Below are positions 35,677 to 43,820 of a DNA stretch of 64,000 nucleotides, piece after piece. The translations under genes and the position numbers were made by a program. Position 1 is the first letter of the stretch. Each line of letters begins with the position of its first letter. The notes beneath the pieces were generated by a model. That model was given only the letters and a program-made list of their open reading frames with translations, made no database searches and was not told the origin of the DNA. Source of the stretch: Methanobacterium sp. (GTDB taxonomy: Archaea; Methanobacteriota; Methanobacteria; Methanobacteriales; Methanobacteriaceae); contig NZ_JBCFBO010000001.1 in NCBI RefSeq assembly GCF_038562635.1, forward strand, positions 1,714,643 through 1,778,642, written 5' to 3'.

Positions 35677-36450
35677 ATGTGTGAACTGCTGGGATTATCA
35701 TTTAATACACATGTAAGGCCTAATCTGTCTTTTAAAGGATTTCGCCTTAGAGGTAAAGCAAATCCTGATGGATGGGGCATATCTTTTTACCCAGATAAAT
35801 CTACACAGATTATAAAAGAGCCTTTAGAAGCTGAAGAAAGCTTATTATCCGAATTTATCGAACTTTATCCTAAAATTAAATCAAAAATATTTGTTGCACA
35901 TGTAAGACTAAATAGCGCCGCACCGCCTGCACATATGAATACTCATCCCTTTGGACGTGAATTAAACGGCATAAGTTTTGCTTTTGCACATAATGGAAAT
36001 CTAACTAATTATCAAAAAGATTTTGACATTTCTACTTTTAAACCGATTGGTGAAACTGATTCTGAAGCTGCTTTCTGCCATTTACTCAACAGAATAAAGG
36101 AAAAAAAGATTAAATTTTTTGATAATTCCAGTTATAGATGGTTACTTGATGAATTAAGGCATATCAACAATTATGGCAAATTTAACTGTATTTTTTCAGA
36201 TGGCAAACATTTATTCTGTTATTATGACATGAACGGATTTAACAGCCTATTCTACCTTCACCGCGAGGCCCCCTACCACCATACACATCTTTCAGATGAA
36301 CATTTTGATATACATCTTAAAGAACAAAAATCAACTGAAAAAGAAGGATATATAATAGCTACACGACCTTTAACTGATGAAAAATGGCAAAAGTTTGAGC
36401 CAGGGGAACTTAAAATCCTGAAAAATGGCAAAATAATTCGTAATGAGTGA
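35677..36450 (+). CDS. Class II glutamine amidotransferase (YafJ-like)
   Basis: This 257-residue N-terminal-nucleophile amidotransferase domain protein begins MCELLGLS, with Cys2 becoming N-terminal after Met removal. Further hallmarks are GWGISFYP, FVAHVRLNSAAPPAHMNTHPF (substrate Arg and following residues) and FAHNGNL. No synthetase domain is attached, so it is a stand-alone glutaminase of the YafJ/GAT_4 type whose ammonia acceptor is unknown. It lies 40 bp after the GatD-like gene in the same direction. A shared transcript and a role near cell-wall amidation are possible but unproven. Confidence 0.82.
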   Translation: MCELLGLSFNTHVRPNLSFKGFRLRGKANPDGWGISFYPDKSTQIIKEPLEAEESLLSEFIELYPKIKSKIFVAHVRLNSAAPPAHMNTHPFGRELNGISFAFAHNGNLTNYQKDFDISTFKPIGETDSEAAFCHLLNRIKEKKIKFFDNSSYRWLLDELRHINNYGKFNCIFSDGKHLFCYYDMNGFNSLFYLHREAPYHHTHLSDEHFDIHLKEQKSTEKEGYIIATRPLTDEKWQKFEPGELKILKNGKIIRNE

Positions 36451-36639
36451 GATTTAATATTCCCCCGAGTTGTTAAATTTATTATTTAAACTAACAAGAT
36501 ACATTCGATTTATTAATGATAAATCACAATTTATAATATAGAACCTGTTTTAAAGCCGTGAATTATTTTTAGTTTTCAAATGCATTTAAAAAAAGCTAAA
36601 TTAGTATTTAACCATTATTAATAGTGTTAAGGGAATTAT

Positions 36640-37542
36640 ATGAACTCAGTTGAAACCATTATCCCCATCATAGCCATGATTCTTCTTGGTTATGTCTTAA
36701 AAAGAACCAATGTTTTAAAGGCGGAAGACGCAGTATCTCTAAATAAAATTGTGATAAATATTGCAATTCCATCACTCATATTCCTTGCAATATACAAAGT
36801 AAATTTATCTATTCTTCCACTTATAGTTCCAATTCCAATTATATGCATATCTGTTGGAATAATTTCTGGTTTAATTGCTTATTTGATTTTAACTCTTAAA
36901 AATTACCCAAATAAAACTAAATGGAGTGTTGTATCAACTAGTGCTCTTTTTAATTCTGGTTTTCTTGGATACCCTGTTGTGCTAGGTGTTTTCGGAACAG
37001 ATGGATTTATAAGAGCTATTTTCTATGATATGGGCTCTATGATCCTTTTTATAAGTTTTGGAATATTCTTCCTTTTAATGCTAGGTGGAAAATATTCAGA
37101 TATTTTAAAAAGATCACTCCTGTTTCCTCCACTTTGGGGAATTATCATGGGTCTCCTGTTAAATTTTTTAAATATACCACTTGGATATGTAATTACACAA
37201 ACATTAACTTACTTAAGTGGCGCTGCCATACCTCTTATAATGATATCCTTAGGGTTATCTATGGAATTTAGAGGAATTAAAGAACATATTGGACTTGCAT
37301 CATTAGTATCCTCCATAAAATTAGGTATAGCTCCATTAATAGCATTTATAATTGTCCTTATTCTAGGTATGGGTGGCCTTGAAAAATCAGTTACAGTTTT
37401 AGAAGCAGGAATGCCCTCAGCAATGCTCGCACTTGTTCTGGCCATTACCTATGAGCTAGACATAAAAGTATCAGCAGCATGTATCTTTTTAAGTACTGTA
37501 CTGAGTATGATAACTCTCCCTATACTATTATTTTTAGTATGA
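36640..37542 (+). CDS. AEC-family transporter
   Basis: This 300-residue integral membrane protein has about ten hydrophobic helices arranged as two inverted halves, as in the auxin efflux carrier/malate permease family. Typical sequences are AMILLGYVLKRTNVLKAEDA, NKIVINIAIPSLIF (first crossover), SALFNSGFLGYPVVLGVFG and VLEAGMPSAMLALVLA (second half). Members carry organic acids or other small anions. The substrate here is unknown. The gene stands alone with 189 bp of AT-rich sequence before it and converges on the alpha/beta hydrolase gene. Confidence 0.85.
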   Translation: MNSVETIIPIIAMILLGYVLKRTNVLKAEDAVSLNKIVINIAIPSLIFLAIYKVNLSILPLIVPIPIICISVGIISGLIAYLILTLKNYPNKTKWSVVSTSALFNSGFLGYPVVLGVFGTDGFIRAIFYDMGSMILFISFGIFFLLMLGGKYSDILKRSLLFPPLWGIIMGLLLNFLNIPLGYVITQTLTYLSGAAIPLIMISLGLSMEFRGIKEHIGLASLVSSIKLGIAPLIAFIIVLILGMGGLEKSVTVLEAGMPSAMLALVLAITYELDIKVSAACIFLSTVLSMITLPILLFLV

Positions 37543-37700
37543 GACTACAGAATTTGAAGTGATTTAGGGCTTAATTTGGTGTTTCATAAAGAAAATGAAC
37601 ATTATACTATCAAAAATATAAAAAAAATAGAATTAATTTTAATTAAAAATTTCGATGTATTCGTCAAATTGGACTGTAAACTCCATAAAGCTGGTTTTCT

Positions 37701-38534
37701 TTATCCTAAAAAGTTCAGGAGCTCACGGTTAACTTCTTCAGTATGTGTCCAAGCAATACCATGTGGCCCATCTTTTATTACCACTAATTTACTGTCTTTC
37801 ACAAAATCAGGCATACGTTTTCCAGAATTAGGGAAAGGAACAATTCGATCCTGATCACCATGAATTATTAGTGTTGGCACATCAATACGCTTGACATCTT
37901 CTCTGAAGTCTACTCCCCATGTGTCTACACAATCAATTGACCCTTTCATTGAAGCTTCGACTGCAGTATTCCAGCTTGCCTGATATGCATGTTTACTGAC
38001 TCGTTTACCTTCGAAAACATCCATATTGTAGAAGTCTGTGCAGAATTTAGTCATAAATGCTGGCCGATCCTCAGTAACTGCGTTTTTAAGCTCCTTAAAA
38101 AGACTTTCATCTAATCCTTCAGGGTTATCATCAGCCTTACGAAGGAAAGGAGTGACTGAAGAGATAAGAACAACTTTACTTACATCTCCAGTTCCATATT
38201 TTCCAATATATCGAGCGATCTCTTCACCCCCCATTGAATGACTGACCAATGCAAAATCATGTAAATTTAGTTCAGCAATAAGCTTATGCAGGTCTTCAGC
38301 AAATGTATCAGGGTCATAACCTGACCAGGGTTGGCTGGAATTTCCAAATCCTCTTCGGTCATAGGTGATAACGCGATAACCTGCATCAAGTAGTGCAGGT
38401 ATCTGCTTCTCCCATGCACGGCTACTTAATGGATAACCATGAATTAAAATTATCGGTTTTCCTTCACCATAATCTTCATAATGTAAATTTATATCGCCTG
38501 AATTTCCTTTACCTACTTTAATAAACGGACACAT
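37701..38534 (-). CDS. Alpha/beta hydrolase, chloroperoxidase/arylesterase-like
   Basis: This 277-residue protein has the alpha/beta-hydrolase fold. It shows the oxyanion motif ILIHGYPLSSRAWEKQ, YRVITYDRRGFGNSSQP, the nucleophile elbow ALVSHSMGGEE (Ser about residue 100), the acid in HGDQDRIVPF and the catalytic His in KDGPHGIAWTH. It belongs to the cofactor-free haloperoxidase/esterase group, common in bacteria and scattered in archaea, so lateral acquisition is plausible. The natural substrate is unknown. The 395 bp upstream contains only AT-rich sequence with its promoter. The gene converges on the AEC transporter. Confidence 0.88.
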   Translation of the reverse strand: MCPFIKVGKGNSGDINLHYEDYGEGKPIILIHGYPLSSRAWEKQIPALLDAGYRVITYDRRGFGNSSQPWSGYDPDTFAEDLHKLIAELNLHDFALVSHSMGGEEIARYIGKYGTGDVSKVVLISSVTPFLRKADDNPEGLDESLFKELKNAVTEDRPAFMTKFCTDFYNMDVFEGKRVSKHAYQASWNTAVEASMKGSIDCVDTWGVDFREDVKRIDVPTLIIHGDQDRIVPFPNSGKRMPDFVKDSKLVVIKDGPHGIAWTHTEEVNRELLNFLG

Positions 38535-38930
38535 TTATTTACCTCCACTTTTATTTATACATGTTTAGGCCCAATATTCTAATGAATAAAGCTTTTATAA
38601 ACGATTTAACTGAGTATACAAAGTTTAAAGATATTGCACCTATTATAATTAAGATATTAAAACTATTAAAAACTTATTATTTTTTAAAGTATAAGTATTA
38701 CTGACAACTATTCATGTCCCCATAAATGAGCCAGTTAACTATAACACAGAAAAAATAACGCATTAAAACAAGCCTGATTTCAATAAAAAATCTATTTAAA
38801 TTAGTTTTTTAAACCTGAAACCCATTCAACAGCTAGTTTTAGAGAACAACTAATTCTATGAAAATAAATCAATTAAAAGTAATATATCTAAATTCAATTT
38901 AAATCTTCAAAATGAAAAATAAAAATAAAT
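38535..38930. other. AT-rich intergenic region between hydrolase and hemerythrin genes
   Basis: The region contains the hydrolase RBS (GGAGG-like on the minus strand just right of 38534), AT-rich promoter sequence and the T-rich end of the hemerythrin gene. No hairpin array and no gene fragment were recognised. Confidence 0.45.
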
Positions 38931-39365
38931 TTAGAGGTAAGACTTTACGTACCTGGATTTTTCATCTCTTATTTTATCCAGTATATACTTTTCATTATCC
39001 TCATTTATTATTTCTTTGGCCTTAGGAAAAATTTCTTTTTCTTCTTCATCGATATGAAGCTCTATAATCTCTTGAAGTACTCCCATTTTAGGCATCCATC
39101 GTTCGTCGCTTTTATCCAGTTTATCTAATTCATAGATCAATTTTTTGCCAAGTTCATGTTCCTCATATCTTTCAAGGACCATGAATGATTCTTTTTTCCT
39201 GAGTGCTGGATAAAAATATATCTCTTCTCCCAGCATATGGGATTCCCATTCTTTTTGGATTTTAGGAAATTGTGAAGGGTCCTTATTTTGTATAGTTTCC
39301 CTCAAAAGATTCTTTATATTATCATGGTCATTCTTTAGTAATTCATAAACATTATTTTCTGCCAT
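38931..39365 (-). CDS. Hemerythrin HHE-domain protein
   Basis: This 144-residue four-helix protein has hemerythrin-like metal ligands: LKNDHDNIKNLL (His about 14), WESHMLGEEIYFYP, YEEHELGKK and IELHIDEEEKEIFPKA. A di-iron centre binding O2, NO or acting as a redox sensor is expected. In anaerobic methanogens such proteins are usually linked to oxygen handling. The gene is monocistronic. Two degenerate array-type hairpins lie directly upstream. The RBS on the minus strand is AAGGTG a few bases before the ATG. Confidence 0.88.
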   Translation of the reverse strand: MAENNVYELLKNDHDNIKNLLRETIQNKDPSQFPKIQKEWESHMLGEEIYFYPALRKKESFMVLERYEEHELGKKLIYELDKLDKSDERWMPKMGVLQEIIELHIDEEEKEIFPKAKEIINEDNEKYILDKIRDEKSRYVKSYL

Positions 39366-39378
39366 TTAATCACCTTCT

Positions 39379-39420
39379 CAAAATCTTTGATTTTTTGTGG
39401 TCCCAAAACCTACGATTTTT
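39379..39420. repeat. Degenerate palindrome array F
   Basis: There is one clear hairpin CAAAATC/GATTTT with loop TTT (39379-39397), then a decayed one (CCCAAAACC-TAC-GATTTTT). They are located in the 5' region of the hemerythrin gene. The linker GTGGTCCC resembles GTGGCC in other arrays. This is probably an eroded or two-unit member of the family. Confidence 0.5.
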
Positions 39421-39676
39421 CATAGCTTTGATTTAATTTAAGGGAACTTTTTTCTAAATTTTTATACATTAATAGATCTGAACTTTAGTAGTAATATTTT
39501 TTACTTAATTATTAGTAACATTTTTAAAGTATGCTATTCAAAAGTATAGCTCAAACACAGTTACAAAATTAAAATCATATATAATCAATTATTTTAATCA
39601 ATAAACGTTTTTTTTAATGGCTAATTTAAAGTTATCTTATCTTATGAGATAACACTATAAAAGAGAGGTGATAATT

Positions 39677-39880
39677 ATGGCACGACGTGGTGGAATGACT
39701 ACAGAAATACAACAGGCATTAAAGGGTATGGATTACCCTGCAAGTAAACAAGAGTTAATGCAACAGGCCCAAAAGAATAATGCAAGTCAAAATGTTATGC
39801 AAGCCATAGAAAATCTACCCGAACAAAAATTTAACTCACCTACTGATGTTCAAAAAGCATGGGGACAAGAAAAGAGATAA
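39677..39880 (+). CDS. DUF2795-like small protein
   Basis: From ATG 39677 this is a 67-residue protein. An ATG three codons upstream is disfavoured because GAGGTG (39665-39670) is correctly spaced for 39677. It contains TEIQQALKGMDYPASKQELMQQAQKN and VMQAIENLPEQKFNSPTDVQKAW. This resembles the DUF2795 pattern, in which a helix-turn unit with L.G.DYPA precedes a proline-containing strand region. It is small, soluble and charged. The role of the family is unknown, though it is often described near stress genes. It is preceded by a AGATAA repeat region and is transcribed alone. Confidence 0.72.
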   Translation: MARRGGMTTEIQQALKGMDYPASKQELMQQAQKNNASQNVMQAIENLPEQKFNSPTDVQKAWGQEKR

Positions 39881-40314
39881 AATGTGGGATTAATTCCCAC
39901 AATTCCTACTTTTCTTATTTTATATTCTAAAATAAATCATTAATGATTTAATTATTTTAAATTATTTAATATTAAATTTCATTTTTTAAATCAAGTTAAA
40001 ATACACCACAATTGATTGAGGATCTGCTCGTTTAATACATGTTAAAATTTATACCCCCTTATAAAAAAAGAGACAGTTAATAGTTTTGCAAAATTTAATA
40101 ATAAAAATGAAATCCGATGAGTATTTTTATTAAGTACAAAAGCGAACAATACTTTTATTAAATAAATTTCCCTTACGGGAAAAACAGCAGGTCTTCAATG
40201 TTCTCATATATAAACTTTGTATAAAAAAATAAATAGAAAAGTTTATCTGTATCATTGATAGACCTACACCCATATACATAAAAATCATTCATCACACATG
40301 TGAAAGGTGATCTA
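39881..40314. promoter_or_regulatory. hdrA upstream region with promoter and small hairpin
   Basis: This 434-bp region has no gene. A hairpin TTTCCC-TTAC-GGGAAA sits at 40167-40182. A TATA-like box CATATATAAAC (40204-40214) lies about 100 bp upstream of the hdrA start, so the transcript would have a leader of roughly 75 bases. AGGTGAT at 40305-40311 is the RBS. The hairpin lies upstream of the TATA box, where an operator would be expected. Confidence 0.5.
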
Positions 40315-42303
40315 ATGGCAGAAGAAAAAAAAGTAGAAACTAGTGAAGAACCTAGAATAGGTGTATACGTTTGTCACTGTGGTATCAACATCGGTGGTGT
40401 TGTTGACGTAGTGGCAGTTAGAGATTATGCAGCCACACTTCCAAACGTTGTTGTAGCTGAAGAGTACAAATATTTCTGTTCAGACCCAGGTCAGGAAAAA
40501 ATCCAGAAGGATATTAAAGAAAAGGGCTTAAACAGAGTAGTAGTAGCAGCATGTTCACCAAGGCTCCACGAGCCAACATTCAGAAGATGTGTATCAGAAG
40601 CAGGATTAAACCCATTTTTATTTGAATTCGCGAACTTAAGAGAACACGATTCATGGGTACACATGGATGAACCTGAAGCAGCAACTGAAAAAGCAAAAGA
40701 CTTAACAAGAATGGCAGTTGCAAAAGCAAGGTTATTAGAACCTCTAGAAGCTGAAACAGTTAGCGTTACAAATACCGCTATGGTTATCGGTGGAGGAGTT
40801 GCAGGTATTCAGTCAGCTCTCGATTTAGCTGACATGGGATTCAAAACTTACTTGGTCGAAAAGAACCCAACCATTGGGGGAAGAATGGCCCAGTTAGATA
40901 AAACATTCCCAACTCTCGATTGTTCAATGTGTATTCTCGCACCTAAAATGGTAGATGCAGGAAAACACGAAAATATTGAATTATTAGCTTACTCAGAAGT
41001 TAAAGATGTAGAAGGATACATCGGTAACTTCAAAGTAACCGTAGAAAGAAAACCAAGATACGTAGACGAAGATCTCTGTGTAGGATGCGGGTCATGTGTA
41101 GACGTCTGCCCAATAGAAATACCAAACTACTTCGACGAAGGAATTGGTATGGTTAAAGCGGCATACATTCCATTCCCACAAGCAGTACCTCTCCTCGCTA
41201 CAATCGACAAAGATTATTGTATCGAATGTGGTCTCTGTGACCAGATATGTGAAAGAGGAGCAGTTCAGCACGATCAGGTAGCTGAAGAAGTTGAACTTGA
41301 CATAGGTACAATCATCGTTGCAACCGGTTACGACCAGTTCGACGCAAATGAAAAACTTGAATACGGATATGCAGACAACGCAAACGTTATCACAGGATTA
41401 GAAATCGAAAGGATGATTAACGCATCAGGACCAACAGAAGGTCACGTATTAAAACCATCTGACGGTAAACACCCAAAAAGCGTTGCATTCATATTATGTG
41501 TTGGTTCAAGGGACGAAAAAGTCGGTAACGAATACTGTTCAAGAGTTTGCTGTATGCACTCCATGAAAAACGCTCAGCTCGTTAAAGACCACGAACCTGA
41601 CACTGAAGTCACTATCTATTACATGGATATAAGGGCATTCGGTAAAGGATTTGAAGAGTTCTACAAACGGTCACAAGAAAAATACGGTATTAAATTTATC
41701 AGAGGCCGGCCAGCAGCAATTCTCGGAAACCCTGACCAGACCCTTACAGTAAGGGCAGAAGACAGCTTACTTGGAAGAGTAACTGAATACAACTATGATA
41801 TGGTTGTACTCGCAGCTGGACTCGTACCACCAGCAGGTGCTAACGAATTAAGACAGACCATTGGGCTCTCCAAGAGTGCAGACGGTTTCTTAATGGAAGC
41901 TCACCCAAAACTCAGGCCTGTAGACACACTTACTGAAGGTGTATTCCTTGCAGGTGTAGCACAAGGACCAAAAGATATTCCTGACTCCGTAGCACAAGCA
42001 TCAGGTGCTGCAGCAAGAGCAGCAATTCCAATGGTTAAAGGTGAAGTGGAAATTGAACCAATTACTGCATACACCGATGAAGACGTATGTGGTGCATGTG
42101 CAGTTTGTGTAGAACTCTGTCCATACGGAGCTCTAGCAATAGACGAAGGCCATGCAACTGTTAACATAGCTCTCTGCCACGGATGTGGAACATGCGCTGC
42201 AGCATGTCCATCTGGAGCAATGGACCAGAGCCACTTCAAGACTGACCAGATTATGGCTCAGATTGAAGCTGCAATGGGCGGAACCGGAGCACAATCCAAA
42301 TAG
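40315..42303 (+). CDS. hdrA: CoB-CoM heterodisulfide reductase subunit A
   Basis: This roughly 662-residue iron-sulfur flavoprotein bifurcates electrons in the last step of methanogenesis. With HdrBC and the MvhADG hydrogenase it reduces the CoM-S-S-CoB disulfide and ferredoxin in the cytoplasm. The N-terminal Cys region (YVCHCGINIGG, ACSPRLHEPTFRRC) is followed by an FAD domain (VIGGGVAGIQSALDLA, about residue 150) and TFPTLDCSMCILAPKM. Four ferredoxin-type motifs follow: CVGCGSCVDVCP, CIECGLCDQICE, CGACAVCVELCP and CHGCGTCAAACP. Start is ATG 40315 after AGGTGAT, not the in-frame GTG 40300. Cys occupies the position that is selenocysteine in some Methanococcales. hdrBC are not adjacent, as usual for this order. 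Confidence 0.96.
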   Translation: MAEEKKVETSEEPRIGVYVCHCGINIGGVVDVVAVRDYAATLPNVVVAEEYKYFCSDPGQEKIQKDIKEKGLNRVVVAACSPRLHEPTFRRCVSEAGLNPFLFEFANLREHDSWVHMDEPEAATEKAKDLTRMAVAKARLLEPLEAETVSVTNTAMVIGGGVAGIQSALDLADMGFKTYLVEKNPTIGGRMAQLDKTFPTLDCSMCILAPKMVDAGKHENIELLAYSEVKDVEGYIGNFKVTVERKPRYVDEDLCVGCGSCVDVCPIEIPNYFDEGIGMVKAAYIPFPQAVPLLATIDKDYCIECGLCDQICERGAVQHDQVAEEVELDIGTIIVATGYDQFDANEKLEYGYADNANVITGLEIERMINASGPTEGHVLKPSDGKHPKSVAFILCVGSRDEKVGNEYCSRVCCMHSMKNAQLVKDHEPDTEVTIYYMDIRAFGKGFEEFYKRSQEKYGIKFIRGRPAAILGNPDQTLTVRAEDSLLGRVTEYNYDMVVLAAGLVPPAGANELRQTIGLSKSADGFLMEAHPKLRPVDTLTEGVFLAGVAQGPKDIPDSVAQASGAAARAAIPMVKGEVEIEPITAYTDEDVCGACAVCVELCPYGALAIDEGHATVNIALCHGCGTCAAACPSGAMDQSHFKTDQIMAQIEAAMGGTGAQSK

Positions 42304-42311
42304 ATTAAGGA

Positions 42312-42341
42312 AATTATTCCTTATCTTTTATTTTTATTTTA
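42312..42341 (+). terminator. T-rich transcript end of hdrA
   Basis: Directly after the hdrA stop, the sequence is almost a continuous pyrimidine tract with runs of T (TTATTCCTTATCTTTTATTT and onward). That is the usual archaeal terminator type. It is not preceded by a strong hairpin. Confidence 0.5.
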
Positions 42342-42426
42342 CAACTATTTCTAACTAATTAACTGTTTTAACTACTTATTTTAGCTTTATAATAGTTTTA
42401 GCGCGTTTAATGAAAGAATTTTAATT

Positions 42427-42538
42427 ATAATCATTTTAATGTCCTGTTGACATATACTTAAAGCGTTGGATGCAACTTAAATATGTTTCAAAGCGTTTAA
42501 AACTCTTCATTTTTAGCCAGATGTTTTAAAATGATTAT
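42427..42538. repeat. 112-bp element bounded by 13-bp inverted repeats
   Basis: ATAATCATTTTAA (42427-42439) is repeated inverted and perfect as TTAAAATGATTAT (42526-42538), leaving 86 bp between. The interior contains two copies of AAAGCGTT. It has no ORF and no clear flanking duplication. A small MITE-like relic is possible. It lies just upstream of the broken DUF169 gene. Confidence 0.4.
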
Positions 42539-42794
42539 TTTAACTAATCAACTGATTTATTTCCAAAAAGGATATATTAATAATATACAAATTAAAGATC
42601 AAAATGTATTAAATTACAGTTTATTTTTAAGAATTTTGTAAGGATGGGAGTTTAAAATGGACTACAATGAACTTGGAAATAAATTAAAGGAAATCTTGAA
42701 ATTAAAAAATGATCCAGTTGCCATAAAATGGTCTGTAAAAGAACCAAGAGATATTGAAAAGGAAGAAGGTAAATCTAGATTTTCTACCAAACTT

Positions 42795-42891
42795 ACGAAA
42801 ATCGTAGATTTTCGTGCCAACGAAACCATCGGTTTCGTGGCCCCAAACCTTTGCATTTGAGGGCTCCAAAAATTCTATGAATTTTTGAGAG
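42795..42891. repeat. Modular palindrome array G, inside the DUF169 gene
   Basis: Hairpins are ACGAAAATC-GTA-GATTTTCGT (42795-42815), ACGAAACC-ATC-GGTTTCGT (42820-42838) flanked by GCC/GGC, a decayed CAAA/TTTG unit (about 42843-42863) and CAAAAATTC-TAT-GAATTTTTG (42867-42887) flanked by CTC/GAG. CTAGA occurs on both sides (42775-42779 and 42892-42896) and could be a 5-bp target duplication. The array carries the same linkers as intergenic arrays (GTGCC, GTGGCCCC, GAGGGCTCC), which shows it is a member of the family and not part of the original gene. Confidence 0.85.
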
Positions 42892-43120
42892 CTAGACAAA
42901 GCTATGCACGGCGAAACTTTCTATGCAACTGCTGAAGAAGAGGAATGTATGGGTGGTGCAAGATATTCGGGACTTAAAGACCCAAAGGAATTCCCTGCAA
43001 ACATGCAAAGTGGTGCATTTTTAGTTCCAATGGGAGTTTACAAGAATATACCTGCAGTTCAACGTTCGTGGAAAAATAATTTGAATGTAGAATGCGGGAT
43101 TTTTAACGCCGTTATCTTTG

Positions 43121-43131
43121 CCCCCCCCCCC
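43121..43131 (+). other. Homopolymeric 11-C tract in the broken DUF169 gene
   Basis: There are eleven consecutive C in an AT-rich genome at the codons for A-P-(P)-L. The length is out of frame by one or two bases relative to the downstream coding sequence. It could be a slippage hot spot in a decaying gene or a sequencing/assembly length error. Confidence 0.8.
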
Positions 43132-43456
43132 TTGTAAATGCAGAATTTGAACTGACGTGATATTTGTAGTCTGCAATGCAAAACAGGGGATGGAAATACT
43201 CCATGCAAATGCGTATGATTCGGGTGCACATGGCTTAGGTGCTGATTCAGGACCAATATGCAGCTCAATGGCCGCAGTTCCTTATATGACTGGAAAGGTC
43301 ACCTACGGTTTTGGAGATGTGGGTTCCAGACAGCATATGGATATTAACCCAGAAGATATTATGGTTGCTATTCCTGCAAGTGAATTTTCCCGTATAATAT
43401 CCAACTTAGAAGAAATGAGAACCAAAAAATTCTTTAAGGAAAGGTGATATTAATTT

Positions 43457-43574
43457 ATTCGCTCATGTCCAAGTCTGTGTACATTTATAATTCATGCTAT
43501 AACTGGTTAATTTAAATTAAAAATTTCAAGATGTCAACCCATTTGTTTTGTGAACATTCAAAACATGAGCGAAT
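43457..43574. repeat. 118-bp element bounded by 12-bp inverted repeats
   Basis: ATTCGCTCATGT (43457-43468) and its perfect inverse ACATGAGCGAAT (43563-43574) enclose 94 bp without ORF. ACATGAGCG also appears at 46752-46760 at the right end of array J. The element lies just downstream of the broken DUF169 gene. Together with the element at 42427-42538 it brackets that gene. Confidence 0.42.
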
Positions 43575-43820
43575 TTATTTTACATTCTTAATTTATCCAG
43601 ACACTTTTAATTTTGCAGAATTCAGTTTTTTAAGAAAAATCATAGAACTATTTCAATAAAAATCAGAATTTTCAGTGATTAAGTAGTCATTTTTGAAAGT
43701 ATTTATACTCATTTATTTTATACATAGTTATGTAAAGCTACTTAATTTACATTTACTCGGAGGCAATCAATGTTTAAAGATGAAAAATGTACTCCCGATG
43801 TCAAAAACGGAGGACAATTA

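Larger units (their letters stand above)
42657..43447 (+). pseudogene. DUF169-family gene broken by a palindrome array and frameshifts
   Basis: The three parts read in different frames. 42657 to about 42779 gives MDYNELGNKLKEILKLKNDP...EEGKSR. 42898 to 43120 gives KAMHGETFYATAEEEECMGG...NVECGIFNAVIFAP. 43157 to 43447 gives the C-terminal IFVVCNAKQGMEIL...YMTGKVTYGFGDVGSRQ...IPASEF. Together they make one DUF169 protein of normal order. The first break is array G (42795-42891), which replaces the short segment between GKSR and KAMHG and shifts the frame. The second is an 11-C run at 43121-43131. The third is a missing C near 43155 (GAACTGACG where GAACCTGACG would restore EPDVIFVV). DUF169 function is unknown. 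Confidence 0.85.

Noticed and set aside
37576..37854. A 92-codon plus-strand ORF between the AEC transporter and the hydrolase
   Set aside because: Most of it is antisense to the alpha/beta hydrolase gene, and it has no RBS or recognisable protein pattern.
40315..42303. Selenocysteine in HdrA
   Set aside because: The reading frame is uninterrupted and Cys codons occupy the cluster positions, so no in-frame TGA needs explaining.
42795..42891. The DUF169 interruption as an intron or insertion sequence
   Set aside because: The segment is only about 100 bp of array-type hairpins, has no ORF or splice features and leaves the two gene parts out of frame.
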